Source of the DNA: Hawksworthiomyces lignivorus
Taxonomy: Eukaryota; Ascomycota; Sordariomycetes; Ophiostomatales; Ophiostomataceae
NCBI GenBank assembly: GCA_002917075.1
Contig: NTMA01000004.1
Location: 248,001-312,000, forward strand
Length of the DNA: 64,000 bases
Direction: 5' to 3'
The notes under the pieces are model-generated. The model made no database searches and had not been told where the DNA came from. It was given only the letters and a program-made list of their open reading frames with translations. The translations under genes were made by a program, and so were the position numbers. How positions within the stretch are numbered: the first letter of the stretch is position 1; each line of letters starts with the position of its first letter. This document shows, piece after piece, positions 22,283-32,899 of this stretch.

Positions 22283-23943
22283 GGTTCGTAGATGCGTTGG
22301 CGAATAAGACCGGACACCTATGCCGAGGAATTGGAGAGTAAAAAATAAATACTGAAATTGGAATATCAGGTCGGCCGTCGAAGCAGAAAAGATAAAAGAA
22401 AGAAAAAAACAGCCGATCGAGAGTCGCAAACCGCAGGACGAGCGTGCCAGAAAAAGGAAGAGCAGCTTTCGATTCTCTTCTGCGTCGATTTGCTTCCTTT
22501 TGTTTCGATTTCTTCTTACTTTACCTATTCGCAAGAAGAGTGAGACCGCAACAATGCTGGCTTCTGTTGCTTAATGTATGACACTCGTATCAGAGCACAG
22601 CTTTGAGGGGAGCCTTTCTTTAGGCCGCTAAGTGGGCTTTCTTTTTCCTTGAAGAAAAATGATGACGTTTCTCAGCGCGCCAGGCGTACTCGTACTCACT
22701 GTCTGTTTGCGGAGAGAAAAGAGGAATACATCAGCGTGGCGCAGGCCGTGGCAGTGACGGAAAGTCACGGACCCCGCTAACCCCGGCGGCGCAACCCAGT
22801 AAATTAACCTGGCATGCCTGGAATCATAGGGGGAACACAGCTGAAGCGTAGCTCGTATAGCTGTTGACACACGCAAATCGAGTCGTCACATGTGAGCATA
22901 TTGAATTAACAGGGTATCTGTTCAGGGGCTAACTGCATCCGGGGCAGCGTCGAAAAAAGGGTTGCTACAAGTGCCGAAAGAGCTGCTACATCAAGCGACA
23001 AGGCAGCTCTCAAAACCTTAGTGGAAATCCGATCAGATGTGCCTGATACATATGTGTGTGTTCGTGTACGCGTACTTTGTGAAACTATCCAGAGGAGGAC
23101 AGAGGATGCTGGTGAATCCATTGAGGCCGCCATTCCCTTCTCCGCCAGCGTCGATAAGCTTAACCTCTCTTTTGCTGCATTATTGGGCTTACGTGCATGT
23201 CTCGCAGGGTTTTGTTCTAGTTCTCCTCGCAGAAGGTGCACTCCAATTCACCTGATACTAGCCTTAGTCATCACTCAGCCCCCCGAATATACGTCAGTGT
23301 GGTCGGGATCTGCTCTAACATCGCGTCTGAGTCTTGTGATGCTACATACGTGCGCGTATGGAGTAGAATGTCCCCGCACACAAAAAAATTATAATAAAAA
23401 AGCCCGTTCGTGTGCCACTTGGGCTTATGGGTACGAGTACGTCGTAGTGCACAGAAGAGCAAGCCACAGCAATGTCCAGCTCTGCCACTGTCCAGTCCCT
23501 CGTCCAGTCCAGTCCAGTCCAGTCCATGCGGGGGTGCGCTTCTATAGACGTCACAGTGGCGGGGCATGGACATTTGATTTTCTTTGCTTTCTGCCACACC
23601 AAAAATTAGTCATCCAATCGGAGGGCAGAATTTAATCCGATGTTATCACCGAATTTTGTTTTCCGGTGGTCGAAAAGGCGGGAAATTCGAGTCAGGAAAT
23701 AACAAAAAACGGTTCCAGCGGGAAAAAACCCATCCAGACGCTGCAAACTAGAGGAAAAAAGGCTCGCAGGCAATCTGCTTCCGAGGGCATGTTTACAAAT
23801 CCCGCCGACAAAAGTCATTTAATGCTCTTTTCTTTTTCTTTTCTCATCCCCCTCTAACCTTTTCCTTTTCCTCATCTCATTTCCTTATTCGTATTCGTTT
23901 CATCCTCCTCCTTCCTCCTCACATTCAGACCTTTGCCGCCGCC
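22283..23943. promoter_or_regulatory. Divergent promoter region, RVS167 / NFS1
   Basis: 1.66 kb between divergent genes. A GTCCA pentamer repeat occurs near 23497-23528. The 110 nt before the NFS1 start codon are pyrimidine-rich. A 204-codon open frame at 23021..23635 (+) has no family resemblance or intron signals and was not called. Confidence 0.5.
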
Positions 23944-25959
23944 ATGGCTGCAATCTCATCACACACCCTGGTATTAAGGCAGGCCGCACGCCTCGCCACG
24001 AAGCCATCCACTCCTACCATATCTGCATCTGCAGCTCTGCGGAGGCTGCACAGCGGCAGGTCCCGGCCAGCAACGGCACCGCTGACTGCGGCGGCAGCTA
24101 CAGCACCTGCGCGGACGAGCCAGCAGAGAGCACGGAGGACATATGTGACGGAGAGCAAGCGGGATAGTGCCCAGGTTGCCGAGGCCAAGATCGATACCGC
24201 CATACATCTGAATAAGAAGGACTTTGAGAATGCCGCCCTTTCAATGAGCGAAGGACATGGCGCAACTGTGTCTGTCAGCCCAATGGCGGGTACGTTGACC
24301 ATTCGTAGCTTCATTGAACTTTCCTTTTTCAAATCTGCTCGGCAATGTTCTATCGCTATATATTCTTTTGTCCAAGCACTCTCAGACTGACTCATTAAAA
24401 AGAGGTGCTTAAGCAGGCGACCGTATTAGAAGAGGGCCAGCGGCCCATCTACCTAGACATGCAGGCCACGACACCGGTTGACCCTCGTGTCCTCGACGCC
24501 ATGCTCCCTTTCTACGTCGGCATATATGGCAACCCACACTCGCGGACACATTCCTACGGATGGGAGAGCGAGAAGGCCGTCGACGAGGCCCGGGAGCACG
24601 TCGCCCGGCTGATTGGTGCTGACCCGAAGGAGATCATCTTCACCAGCGGTGCCACCGAGAGCAACAACATGAGCATCAAGGGTGTAGCGCGGTTCTTCGG
24701 CCGCTCCGGCAAGAAGAAGCACATCATCACCACGCAGACGGAGCACAAGTGCGTGCTCGACAGCTGCCGCCACCTGCAGGATGAAGGCTTCGAGGTGACC
24801 TACCTGCCCGTGCAGAGCTCAGGCCTTGTCGATCTTGCCGAGCTCGAGGCGGCCATCCGCCCGGACACCGCTCTGGTCAGCATCATGGCGGTCAACAACG
24901 AGATTGGCGTCATCCAGCCCCTGGCTGAAATTGGCAAGCTCTGCCGCAAGAACAAGGTGTTCTTCCACTCCGACGGCGCGCAGGCCGTGGGCAAGATCCC
25001 CATCGATGTCAACGAAATGAACGTCGATCTCATGTCCATCTCCTCGCACAAGATCTACGGCCCCATGGGCATCGGTGCCTGCTACGTCCGCCGGCGGCCG
25101 CGTGTCCGGTTAGACCCCATCATCAGCGGCGGTGGCCAGGAGAGAGGCCTGCGCAGCGGTACCCTGGCACCGCCTCTTGTTGTGGGCTTTGGCGAGGCCT
25201 GCCGCATTGCCAAGGAAGAACTTTCGGTATGTGTTTCATTTTCCATCTGTTTCGCCCTTGCCACCCTTTCGTCCTATTTCTTTTAAACGTTTTTTTCCCC
25301 TTTGCCCCTCCTTGATCTATGCCCCACGTTTCTCTCGATATGATGATTTGCTTTAAAACATGCATGGCTTTCTGAATGCCTGTCCTTTGGGAACAGTTAC
25401 ATGTTGTGACACAAGCACATACCTGATCCAGAGCACATTTTGCTTTCTTTGCATATTCCTTTCTTTCTTGTGCAATTACAAATTCGCATATTCGTTTTTT
25501 TACCAACGAAATGTCTCCTTGCTAACAATTGCAAAGTACGACACCAAGCGCATCAAGTCGCTCTCCGACCGGCTGCTCAACGGCCTGCTGGCCCTGGAGC
25601 ACACCCAGCAGAACGGCGACCGCGAGCACTTCTACCCGGGCTGCGTTAACGTGTCCTTTGCCTACGTCGAGGGCGAGTCGCTGCTGATGGCCCTCAAGGA
25701 CATCGCGCTGTCGTCCGGCAGCGCTTGCACCTCTGCATCGCTGGAGCCGAGCTACGTGCTGCGCGCCCTGGGCAACAGCGACGAGAGCGCCCACTCGAGC
25801 ATCCGCTTCGGTATCGGCCGCTTCACCACCGAGGAGGAAATCGACTACGTGCTGCAGGCCGTCCGCGAGCGGGTCAATTTCCTGCGCGAGCTGAGCCCTC
25901 TGTGGGAGCTAGTGCAGGAAGGTATCGACCTGAACACCATCCAGTGGAGCCAGCACTAG
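23944..25959 (+). CDS. NFS1: Mitochondrial cysteine desulfurase Nfs1
   Basis: Three exons, 23944..24289, 24403..25226 and 25537..25959; 530 residues. The introns are 113 and 310 nt, the second with a gctaac branch site. Nfs1 is the PLP enzyme that removes sulfur from cysteine for Fe-S cluster assembly on the ISCU scaffold (with Isd11 and frataxin) in the matrix, and also feeds tRNA thiolation. Visible features: an Ala/Ser/Arg-rich presequence of about 100 residues; the domain start [30 protein letters not shown]; the PLP-binding [10 protein letters not shown] with its lysine; [10 protein letters not shown]; and the mobile catalytic loop [20 protein letters not shown] containing the active cysteine. 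The C terminus LREMSPL-like reads [20 protein letters not shown] and then QWSQH, which is diagnostic. The ATG has a strong GCCGCCATGG context. Confidence 0.97.
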
Positions 25960-26739
25960 AAGACTGCGTTCGCTCCACTTTTGCCTCTTTATTCATTTTT
26001 CCCTTGACGGAACGGATAAATTGACGAAGGCGTGACTTATTCTCATGACGTTTTCATGATCGTTTCAACCTACGATCCTTGACGGCCAAATCCTTCTTTC
26101 TACGGGCAAATAGGTCGAAGAAAGACCTGTCTTGCTCTGCCTATTTTTGTATTACAACCATATTTTTACCTTCTTATTCTTTACGGTTTGGGCAATCATG
26201 TACATGCGGCCAACGGCAGATATGAGTGGAAAAAAGAGAAGAGCTGGAAGAAGCCACCAGCATGGGGTTATTGTATCTGATATTTGGTTCCGTCTGGCTT
26301 TCATTTCATTTTTATCATGTAGGGTCCCGATGACGACTGGCGAACTAGTGTCCTTTTGTTTTCTTTTCTGGTACAGGCAGTGTTCCGCACAGGACCATAT
26401 GATCATTTCCCACTCTTTTACGGCCAAAGGGGCCCAAAACTATATTCTAAGAGAAAGTCTACGTAGCAACAAGTTTCTCTGTTCCATCTTCCCCTCTACA
26501 TACTGTTTCTGCTCAACCAGTGTGTCACGGTTTTCTTGCCGATAATAGATTCGAAAGCCGTTGTTTTTCTGTTTTCTAGCTAACTCTTGATGTTTATGGG
26601 CAATTATCATGTAATCCCAAGTCGTATCACATATTGAAATTCCATCTTAACCAAATAGTCAGCTAACAAGGTTAGTACTAGATCGGCGCTACGGTGATTC
26701 TAGCAGGAGGAGTGTTTTGTGTAGATTGATCGGATTGAA
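25960..26739. other. Intergenic, NFS1 3' flank
   Basis: 780 nt of AT-rich sequence downstream of NFS1. No supported gene. It may belong to the same decayed block as the integrase remnant to its right. Confidence 0.5.
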
Positions 26740-27214
26740 GTAACTGGGAAGCATCGTTTGGTGTGAATCTCAAGTAGCTTCGTTGGGGGACATGCAAATG
26801 GCAGAATGAAACTTGTTGTAGGCGAATTGGAGTTGAGGAATATAATAAGGCCAGTTGGAATAGTCATCCAAGTTCTGGATAACCTGTCGTAGAAACGGTT
26901 GTATGGTTTGAATTTGTGCGTTCTATCTGACCGTCAGTTTGGGAATGACAAGCCGCGCAATAGAACACTCTAGTCCCGAGTTGTTGCCACAGACTGCCCA
27001 GAGGCGTGGTCGATGCCATTTGGATTGAGGTGACAGGATGGACATCGTCATGACTGGGTTCAGCTTTCCTGGTGGTTAGGATCACGATCGGTCGCCGCAC
27101 GTCGCCAACGTAGCGTGGAGGGTCGACGTTGGCGATCCACTTGCGGGCGAGCATCTCGCCATCGCTGGCAGCATGATTCTCCTGCTTATTAAGTAGTGAG
27201 AGCGAGGCGGGCAA
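26740..27214 (-). mobile_element. Decayed Ty3/gypsy-type integrase remnant
   Basis: On the minus strand one frame carries LWQQLGTRVFYCAACHSQTD followed by GQIERTN, matching the retroviral-type integrase core block 'HPQTDGQTERTN'. After a frameshift near 26900 the next frame continues with LDDYSNWPYYIPQLQFAYNK and FHSAICMSPNEA, the next conserved block of the same domain, and then hits a stop. Only the second half of the integrase core is readable; no gag, reverse transcriptase or LTR could be recognised. The element is dead. The pattern of frameshift and stops fits old decay, possibly with RIP. Confidence 0.75.
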
Positions 27215-27346
27215 ATTCCTCGACTCGCCCCGACCACCAAGGCAGTCACTGCTCCTAAGACTAAGGGGAGAAGGCCCTATAGTACTTGATCAGCTAGCCA
27301 CTAACAACTAGTCGGTGCAGTGAGAGCAGATTCGCCCTCTCTAGCT

Positions 27347-27645
27347 ACAAGAATTCTGCCTTTGTGTGAAGCTGCGCCTGTCTTATGGTCGGGGCGACTT
27401 TGATAGCTGCCATCGCTGCCCAGAATGGGCCGAGCTCAGCGAGCTTCCATCGGCTGAAATACTGCAGTATATCTGCAGCCGAGTGGAACGCCAGCCCGCC
27501 AAACTTGTACGGCGGCTCTTCCTTTATGAGCGCGTTGATGACGCTGCTCTCATATGCTGCCTTGCTTGCGTTGAGCTTCAGCTGGCGCTCTCCCCTTCTG
27601 TTAGGGTTTTGGAATGGAAAATCATTGTTGATTCTTCCTCTAGCT
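27347..27645 (-). pseudogene. Orphan open frame without start codon
   Basis: The minus strand is open for about 97 codons, ending at a TAG near 27348. The protein looks folded, with no simple repeats; it includes LNASKAAYESSVINALIKEE, then PPYKFGGLAFHSAADILQYF and KLAELGPFWAAMAAIKVAP. No ATG is available in frame; the frame is bounded upstream by a TAG that could act as an acceptor (AAATAG). I do not recognise the family. It is either an exon whose partners are missing or a gene fragment next to the dead retroelement. Confidence 0.35.
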
Positions 27646-28698
27646 ATTCCATCCCACGCGGATGGCTATTTCTTATGCTGTTGACAACTATTTGATGTAA
27701 GACATGACTAAAAGATATGGCCAAGGCCTGACACCTTCAGAGACTCGTTAGCACCGCGGTACCTGTTGATCACCTATGCGTAGCTCTTCGCTAGGGAGAG
27801 ATTGTGCCATACAGTGTGCGCTGAAGCCTAAGTAATTTGTTCTGTGGCGTACAGTATAGCAGTCCGCGACATTCACGAATGCCTTCGTTCTTGAGATGCA
27901 ATTCGCGATTATTATTACCCACGATGGAAGCGTGGGCAAGATGCTGTTGTGAGACAATTACATTCCTTCTATCTACTGCGTACTATATAGCTCAGAACGC
28001 CTGTTTGCACATGACGATTTCACAAACAGGCAGTTATGAAGCAAACGGCGACACAGGGAAGAGCAAACGACACAGCAACTAAAGACACGTTTGGATGCAC
28101 AAGCTAGCATGATTGGAGTGTATCACTGTTTCCTATCAGAGTTTTTTATTCTTTTTCGTCGATTTTGCTGTTTCGTAGTTCCCCTTTTCGATTCGTTGAT
28201 TGTCCGCTATATGGCTGGAGAAAACCGGTGACATCATCACTTTCCACTCGTTGCCCTAGGCTTTGCCACAGTAGAGTACGCCGAAGTTCTGTGAACACCC
28301 ATGACATCATCTGTCCCTTTTCGTCATGGCAACAATAAACGGCGTGCTCTTATTATGTCTTTCAATTGTCAGGAACGAATGTGAAAAGTAGCTTGGCTGT
28401 TCTAAAAGAGAAAGAGCAACGGAGAAATACGACCGAACAGTCCACAACGACGCAAACAATCGTCACATATGTACACCAACTTGCCTACACCAGTCATCCA
28501 GGTACTCTGCATCTATAGACTATATAATCTAGCATTTTCCTCTTGTTTATGAACTCAGTTTCTTTCCAGTCTTCTTTTCATCCATCAAACGCAAGCTTCA
28601 TAAATCAATTCCTGTTCTCTCAAAGTGAATCAAAACCAAAGCTTCACAACATCAGCCAGCAGAGACTAAAAAATCCAAACACAACCAAAGCAGTCAAG
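27646..28698. other. Intergenic, upstream of CsbD-like gene
   Basis: About 1.05 kb of AT-rich sequence with no supported gene. The right part is the presumed promoter and 5' UTR of the stress protein gene, including a TATATAA-like stretch at about 28521-28528 (ctatataatc). Confidence 0.5.
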
Positions 28699-29363
28699 AT
28701 GTCTGATAATACCAACGCCAATAACAATAACAACAACAAGGGGCCTTCCACAGCCCAGTCTTATATTGACTCTGCTATTGGCACTGTCCAGAGCGCTATT
28801 GGCAGCCTGACCGGCAACGGCAACCACGAGCAGGCCGGAGAGGCCAAGAAGGCCCATGCCCAGGAGGAGTACGACGCTTCACATGCCACCCTTAAGGGGC
28901 CTGGATTCACGGCCTCGTCAGCGGGCGCTGTAACCCGTGATGACTCCGATCGGACATCTGGCAGCTGGAACCAGACCATTGGCTCCGCGAAGGAGGCTCT
29001 GGGTGGGCTCACAGGATCGGAAGTATGTCTATCTAGATTTAGTTTTCCCTTCTCTACCAAGTCTATAGAATGTCATTATTTTCCTGTTCAGTGCTAACAT
29101 CGTGCTAGTCCCTTAAGCAGGCTGGCCGAGAGCAGAATCTCTCGGGCCAGCAGCAGGAGGCCAAAGGACAGCTCAACGACTACGTGTCGGGCGCTACTGA
29201 CCGCGTTAAGGGCGCTGTCGGCAGCGGGTTTGCTAACATCACGGGAAATCCGCAGGCTGAGGCCGAGTATCAGCGCCAGCACGACACGGGTAAGACCCAG
29301 CAGCGTGGCGCAGAGCACGATATTCAGAAGCAAGCGGATGCTCAGCAGGCACGCCGGGAGTAA
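28699..29363 (+). CDS. CsbD-like stress protein (Hmp1-type)
   Basis: Two exons, 28699..29022 and 29109..29363, joined in phase 0 over an 86-nt intron; 192 residues. After a poly-Asn head come two amphipathic helical regions of CsbD type: YIDSAIGTVQSAIGSLTGNG, then GSWNQTIGSAKEALGGLTGS, and DYVSGATDRVKGAVGSGFAN in exon 2. In fungi such proteins are annotated as mismatched base pair and cruciform DNA recognition protein (Hmp1) or as CsbD-like general stress proteins. The composition is hydrophilic and rich in Gln, Ala and Gly, with no cysteine. A role in stress tolerance is inferred from the family only. Confidence 0.82.
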
Positions 29364-29718
29364 GGGGCAGCAAGCCAAGCAGTGGAATATTAATTACTCT
29401 ACCAGCGACGATTATCTGAAGATCCAAAAAAAAATCCTGTACTTATATATTTTATTTGTTGAGATATCTTACCTGAGGGATGGATTTACAGGCTTATGAA
29501 GCAGACCGGGCAAACGTTGTAGAAAACATATACGTATAAGCGTCGCGAACAAGAGAGTAAAGTGTGTTGAATAAATTGCATTTATTTTAATAAAAACCTT
29601 GTTCCCAGCAAGGTTTCCCATGCTCCATGTTGAATGTAGTATCAGAGGCGATGCCCCCTAGTCGAAAATGCAGACCATAACCAAAACCAAATACATCTCC
29701 CTTGTGCAAGCGTTTCCA
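29364..29718. terminator. Convergent 3' region with poly(A) signals
   Basis: 355 nt between convergent 3' ends. It contains AATAAA-type signals on both strands (around 29570-29595: AATAAATTGC, TTTATTTTAATAAA), consistent with polyadenylation of the CsbD-like gene and, on the opposite strand, of the deaminase gene. Confidence 0.5.
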
Positions 29719-31604
29719 TCAATCATCATCATCACCATACTGCTCGCCATACTCGGTCACTACCCAGAGACAGAACTTTTCCCACTGGATACTCCATTCC
29801 TTCATCCGCTTGGCCTTGGTGCCAGCGCCGAGCGTGGCTGCGCGGATGTCGCGCGTCCACTCGTCGTTGGTCTGGTCCTCGAACGCGGCCCAGCGCACGC
29901 TGTTCTCGGCGAGGGAGCCCAGGCCGGCGAGGCCGAGGTTGTCCCAGCCCTGCAGGGCCTGCCAGAAGTCGTGCGTCATGCCGGCGGTGTCCTGGCCGAG
30001 GATGGCCGGGTCGTCGTTGTTGAGGCCGCAGGGGACGCCGCGGGAGAGCAGGGCGGGCAGGGTGTGGGACAGGATGCTGCCGCAGAGGCGCAGCACCTCG
30101 TTGCTGATGGGGCAGGACTCGACGAGGATGCGGCGATCCTTGACGAGGTCGACGAGCAGCGGGTGCTTGTAGAGGCTGAAGCCGTGGCCGATGCGGCGGG
30201 TGCCGAGCAGGATGGCGTCGAAGAGGTTGTTGTCGGTGGCGTCGCCGTCGCCGAGGCACTCGCCGGCGTGGAAGAAGAAGGGGATGTTGATGCCCTCATC
30301 GGCGCACTGCTTGCGGAACCAGAAGAGCTCGGGCAGCGTGTCGCGCAGCGGGCGGCCGGCGTCCTCCTGGCCGACGAGGTCGAAGCCGGCGATGATGTGC
30401 GGGTACGCGAGCTTGGTGGCAATGCAGTGGTCCATGGACTCGGTGATGTGGCGGGCGCCCTGGCGGCGGTGGGCGGTCCAGATGAAGCGCAGGCCCCAGA
30501 AGGCGCCGTCGGTAGCGGCGCGGAAGGCAGCCACCTCCTCGTCGACGACCTGGTACACGTGCATGTAGTCGGTGTCGGGCGTCTCCGCGTGCTCGCGGTA
30601 GTAGTTGAGCGGCCACATAATGCGCACCTCGGCCCAGGTCACGCCGTCGTCCAGCAGCTGCTGCATCATCTGGCGCAGGAACGCGCGCCAGATGGGCTCG
30701 TAGTGGATGATGGCGCCCATCATGGCGAAGCAGCCGCCGAACCTGCGCCACACGTGGTCCACGCCGTGGTGCTGCTCCTCCGCGTCCAGCGACGACAGCG
30801 TGCACCGCGACTTGAGCCACGCTAGGAATCCGGCCCGCCCGCCGTCGGGGAACGCGTCTGCCGCCTCGGTCAGCAGCACCGGTGTGCCGCCCACGTAGCT
30901 GGGGTCCCATGGCGCCGGATTGGCTGACGGCACCAGATGGCGCGGCTCTTTGAAGTAGCGAAACTGCGCCAGCCGCTCGGCCAGCTCGGCGGGCGTGGAC
31001 AGCGGCCCTGCCGGCACGACGATGTGCAGGCCCGGCGTGTCTACCAGCACGCCAAAGACAAAGTCGAAGTTCACGATGGCGTCGCAGTGGGCGTGCAGCA
31101 GGGTGCCCTTGGGCATGCGGCTTACGATCTTCCACAGCGTCGTCGTCTCCATCAGCGCCTTGGCGTGCGTGAACATCTGGCCCGGGTACACAGTCATGGC
31201 GGCGCCGGCCTCGCGCCCCGGCGCGTCGGGGCCCGTGTTGCCGCCCTGGGCGATCTGCTCCTCGAGCTGCGGGGTCCAGATGCGCCGCCGCTCATCCTCC
31301 CGCACGCGCTCCACAATGGCGCACGCCTTGCGTGCGATGGGCGAGAGCGCCTGGCGAAAGGCATAGTCTATGTCACAGTGCCCGCTGGGCGTTAGCCGCG
31401 GCTAACGCTAAAGAAAGCTAAATGGAAAAATAATAATATCGGGCGTGAGGTGCGAGATGAAGAGGAAGAAGACCCACCGCTACGCTTCTTTTTCTCTTCT
31501 GCGATCAGGTTCGCACGCCCCTTGAGATACTGCTGGATCACAGGATCCTCCGGGCTCGGCATCTCCTGGGTCACCTCCTCCCATTCTTCGTCTGTGAACC
31601 CCAT
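29719..31604 (-). CDS. Adenosine deaminase, ADGF/CECR1 subfamily
   Basis: Two exons, 31478..31604 and 29719..31367, over a 110-nt intron; 591 residues. The acceptor was fixed by frame closure and by recovery of EEKKKRSDYAFRQALSPIAR, typical of fungal ADGF-type proteins. The enzyme hydrolyses adenosine (and deoxyadenosine) to inosine at a zinc site. Visible zinc and catalytic motifs: LLHAHCDAIVNFDF (His-x-His equivalent), FFFHAGECLGDG (His and catalytic Glu), RIGHGFSLYKHP (His), and the terminal GLNNDDPAILG (Asp-Asp). No signal peptide is seen, so a cytoplasmic form is inferred, unlike the secreted animal ADGFs. It is divergent from 5-oxoprolinase. Confidence 0.92.
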
Positions 31605-32899
31605 CCTGTCAAGCTGTCACTTTGGCACTTCCAAAAATAAATAAAATAAAATAAAAGAATAGAACAGAACTCTTCGCTCTTTTCAAGTTTACTGAGAGTA
31701 TAAAGAAGACAAGATCCTCTGCAAATCACCCGGCCATCAGCCGCTGTTATTCTGGTTCTCTTCTTTGCCTTAAGGGCAAGTCACGATAAAAGACGAGATC
31801 CAGGCAGCAACAAGATGAGATGAATGCTGATCACCGGGTGTCAGCATGCATCTGATAGCTCATGAAAGAAACAAGCTGTGTTCTCTCTTTGGTCGGAATT
31901 CGAGGCAGCGAAAAGGCGTAGATGGTAACTACAGAAGTTCGAGGGTGCCTCGCTGCACTGATGCATAACTGAGAACGAAGATGACTCTTAGCTGCCTAGA
32001 GGTGGAAATGCAATGCATCTATTGTTGACAGCAACGAAGGGTCCATCTGACAAGGCTGTCACGTGTGGTGTCGTTCATGGCAGAGTTGACAAATACAGAA
32101 GGAAGGGATGAGGAATGACGCTGTTGACCAATCGACCAACGAAAAGGGAAGCCGCATTCGGCAGTCCTCCCACTATGGCCCGATGTGGCATGTCTAACAG
32201 TGAAGCCCCTCACTGAGATCACCACATTTTGCCCCAGACTAACGTACTGTCATTTGAGGCTTGCCCAGATCTGAGCTCCACAAAACCCTAATTTGTATGC
32301 GGTTAGAGTGGATATTGTCGTTTATTAAGTACTAAGCGATAAGAGCTACGGGGATCCTCTCCGATCAGAACATTTACCTCAGCCCTCTCTGCCGCGTGAT
32401 TGCCGGCGGACAAGGCCGTTTGTTGCGCTCGAGGGGCAATCCACAAGTACCCGACGCCCCAGATTCTTAGCAAGATACTTTGGAAGCTTGGAGCTGTCGT
32501 CCGCGGGGCAGAGGACCGAAGCGGAACCAGGCGGATGCTGCACGACTTGGCTGCCATTAAATAGTTTCGTAAGGCAGACAAAGCTCATCAAACGACTTGG
32601 TTTGCTTGAAACCAGCACGGCGAGCAACGACCGGCAAGCCGATCTTGAATCTCTCTGCGTTAATGACAATCCGGACGACAAAACCCGGACCCATAAAACC
32701 CAGTTCCATAAAACCCGGTCCCACAAGAGACTAGAGCCTTAGATCATAGATTTCACGTATATATAGAGGCGGGAAAGGCGTTTGCATGACATATTTGCTC
32801 TCTTTTTTCATCGCCACTCATCACGGTGTCTTCTAAGAATCTTAATTTCTTTAGCATGAGAGACAGACTCATACGAGTTGAGATTCTTAATTAGACGCC
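31605..32899. promoter_or_regulatory. Divergent promoter region, deaminase / 5-oxoprolinase
   Basis: 1.3 kb with no supported gene. A short imperfect repeat built on CATAAAACCC occurs at about 32690-32720. Open frames at 32303..32726 show no family resemblance. Confidence 0.5.
32758..32765 (+). promoter_or_regulatory. TATA-box candidate of 5-oxoprolinase gene
   Basis: TATATATA 135 nt before the start codon, a spacing that fits a fungal TATA box with a 5' leader of about 100 nt. Assigned by position only. Confidence 0.4.

Noticed and set aside
23021..23635. A 204-codon open frame in the RVS167/NFS1 spacer
   Set aside because: No family resemblance, mixed composition, and located in a divergent promoter region; cannot be supported as a gene.
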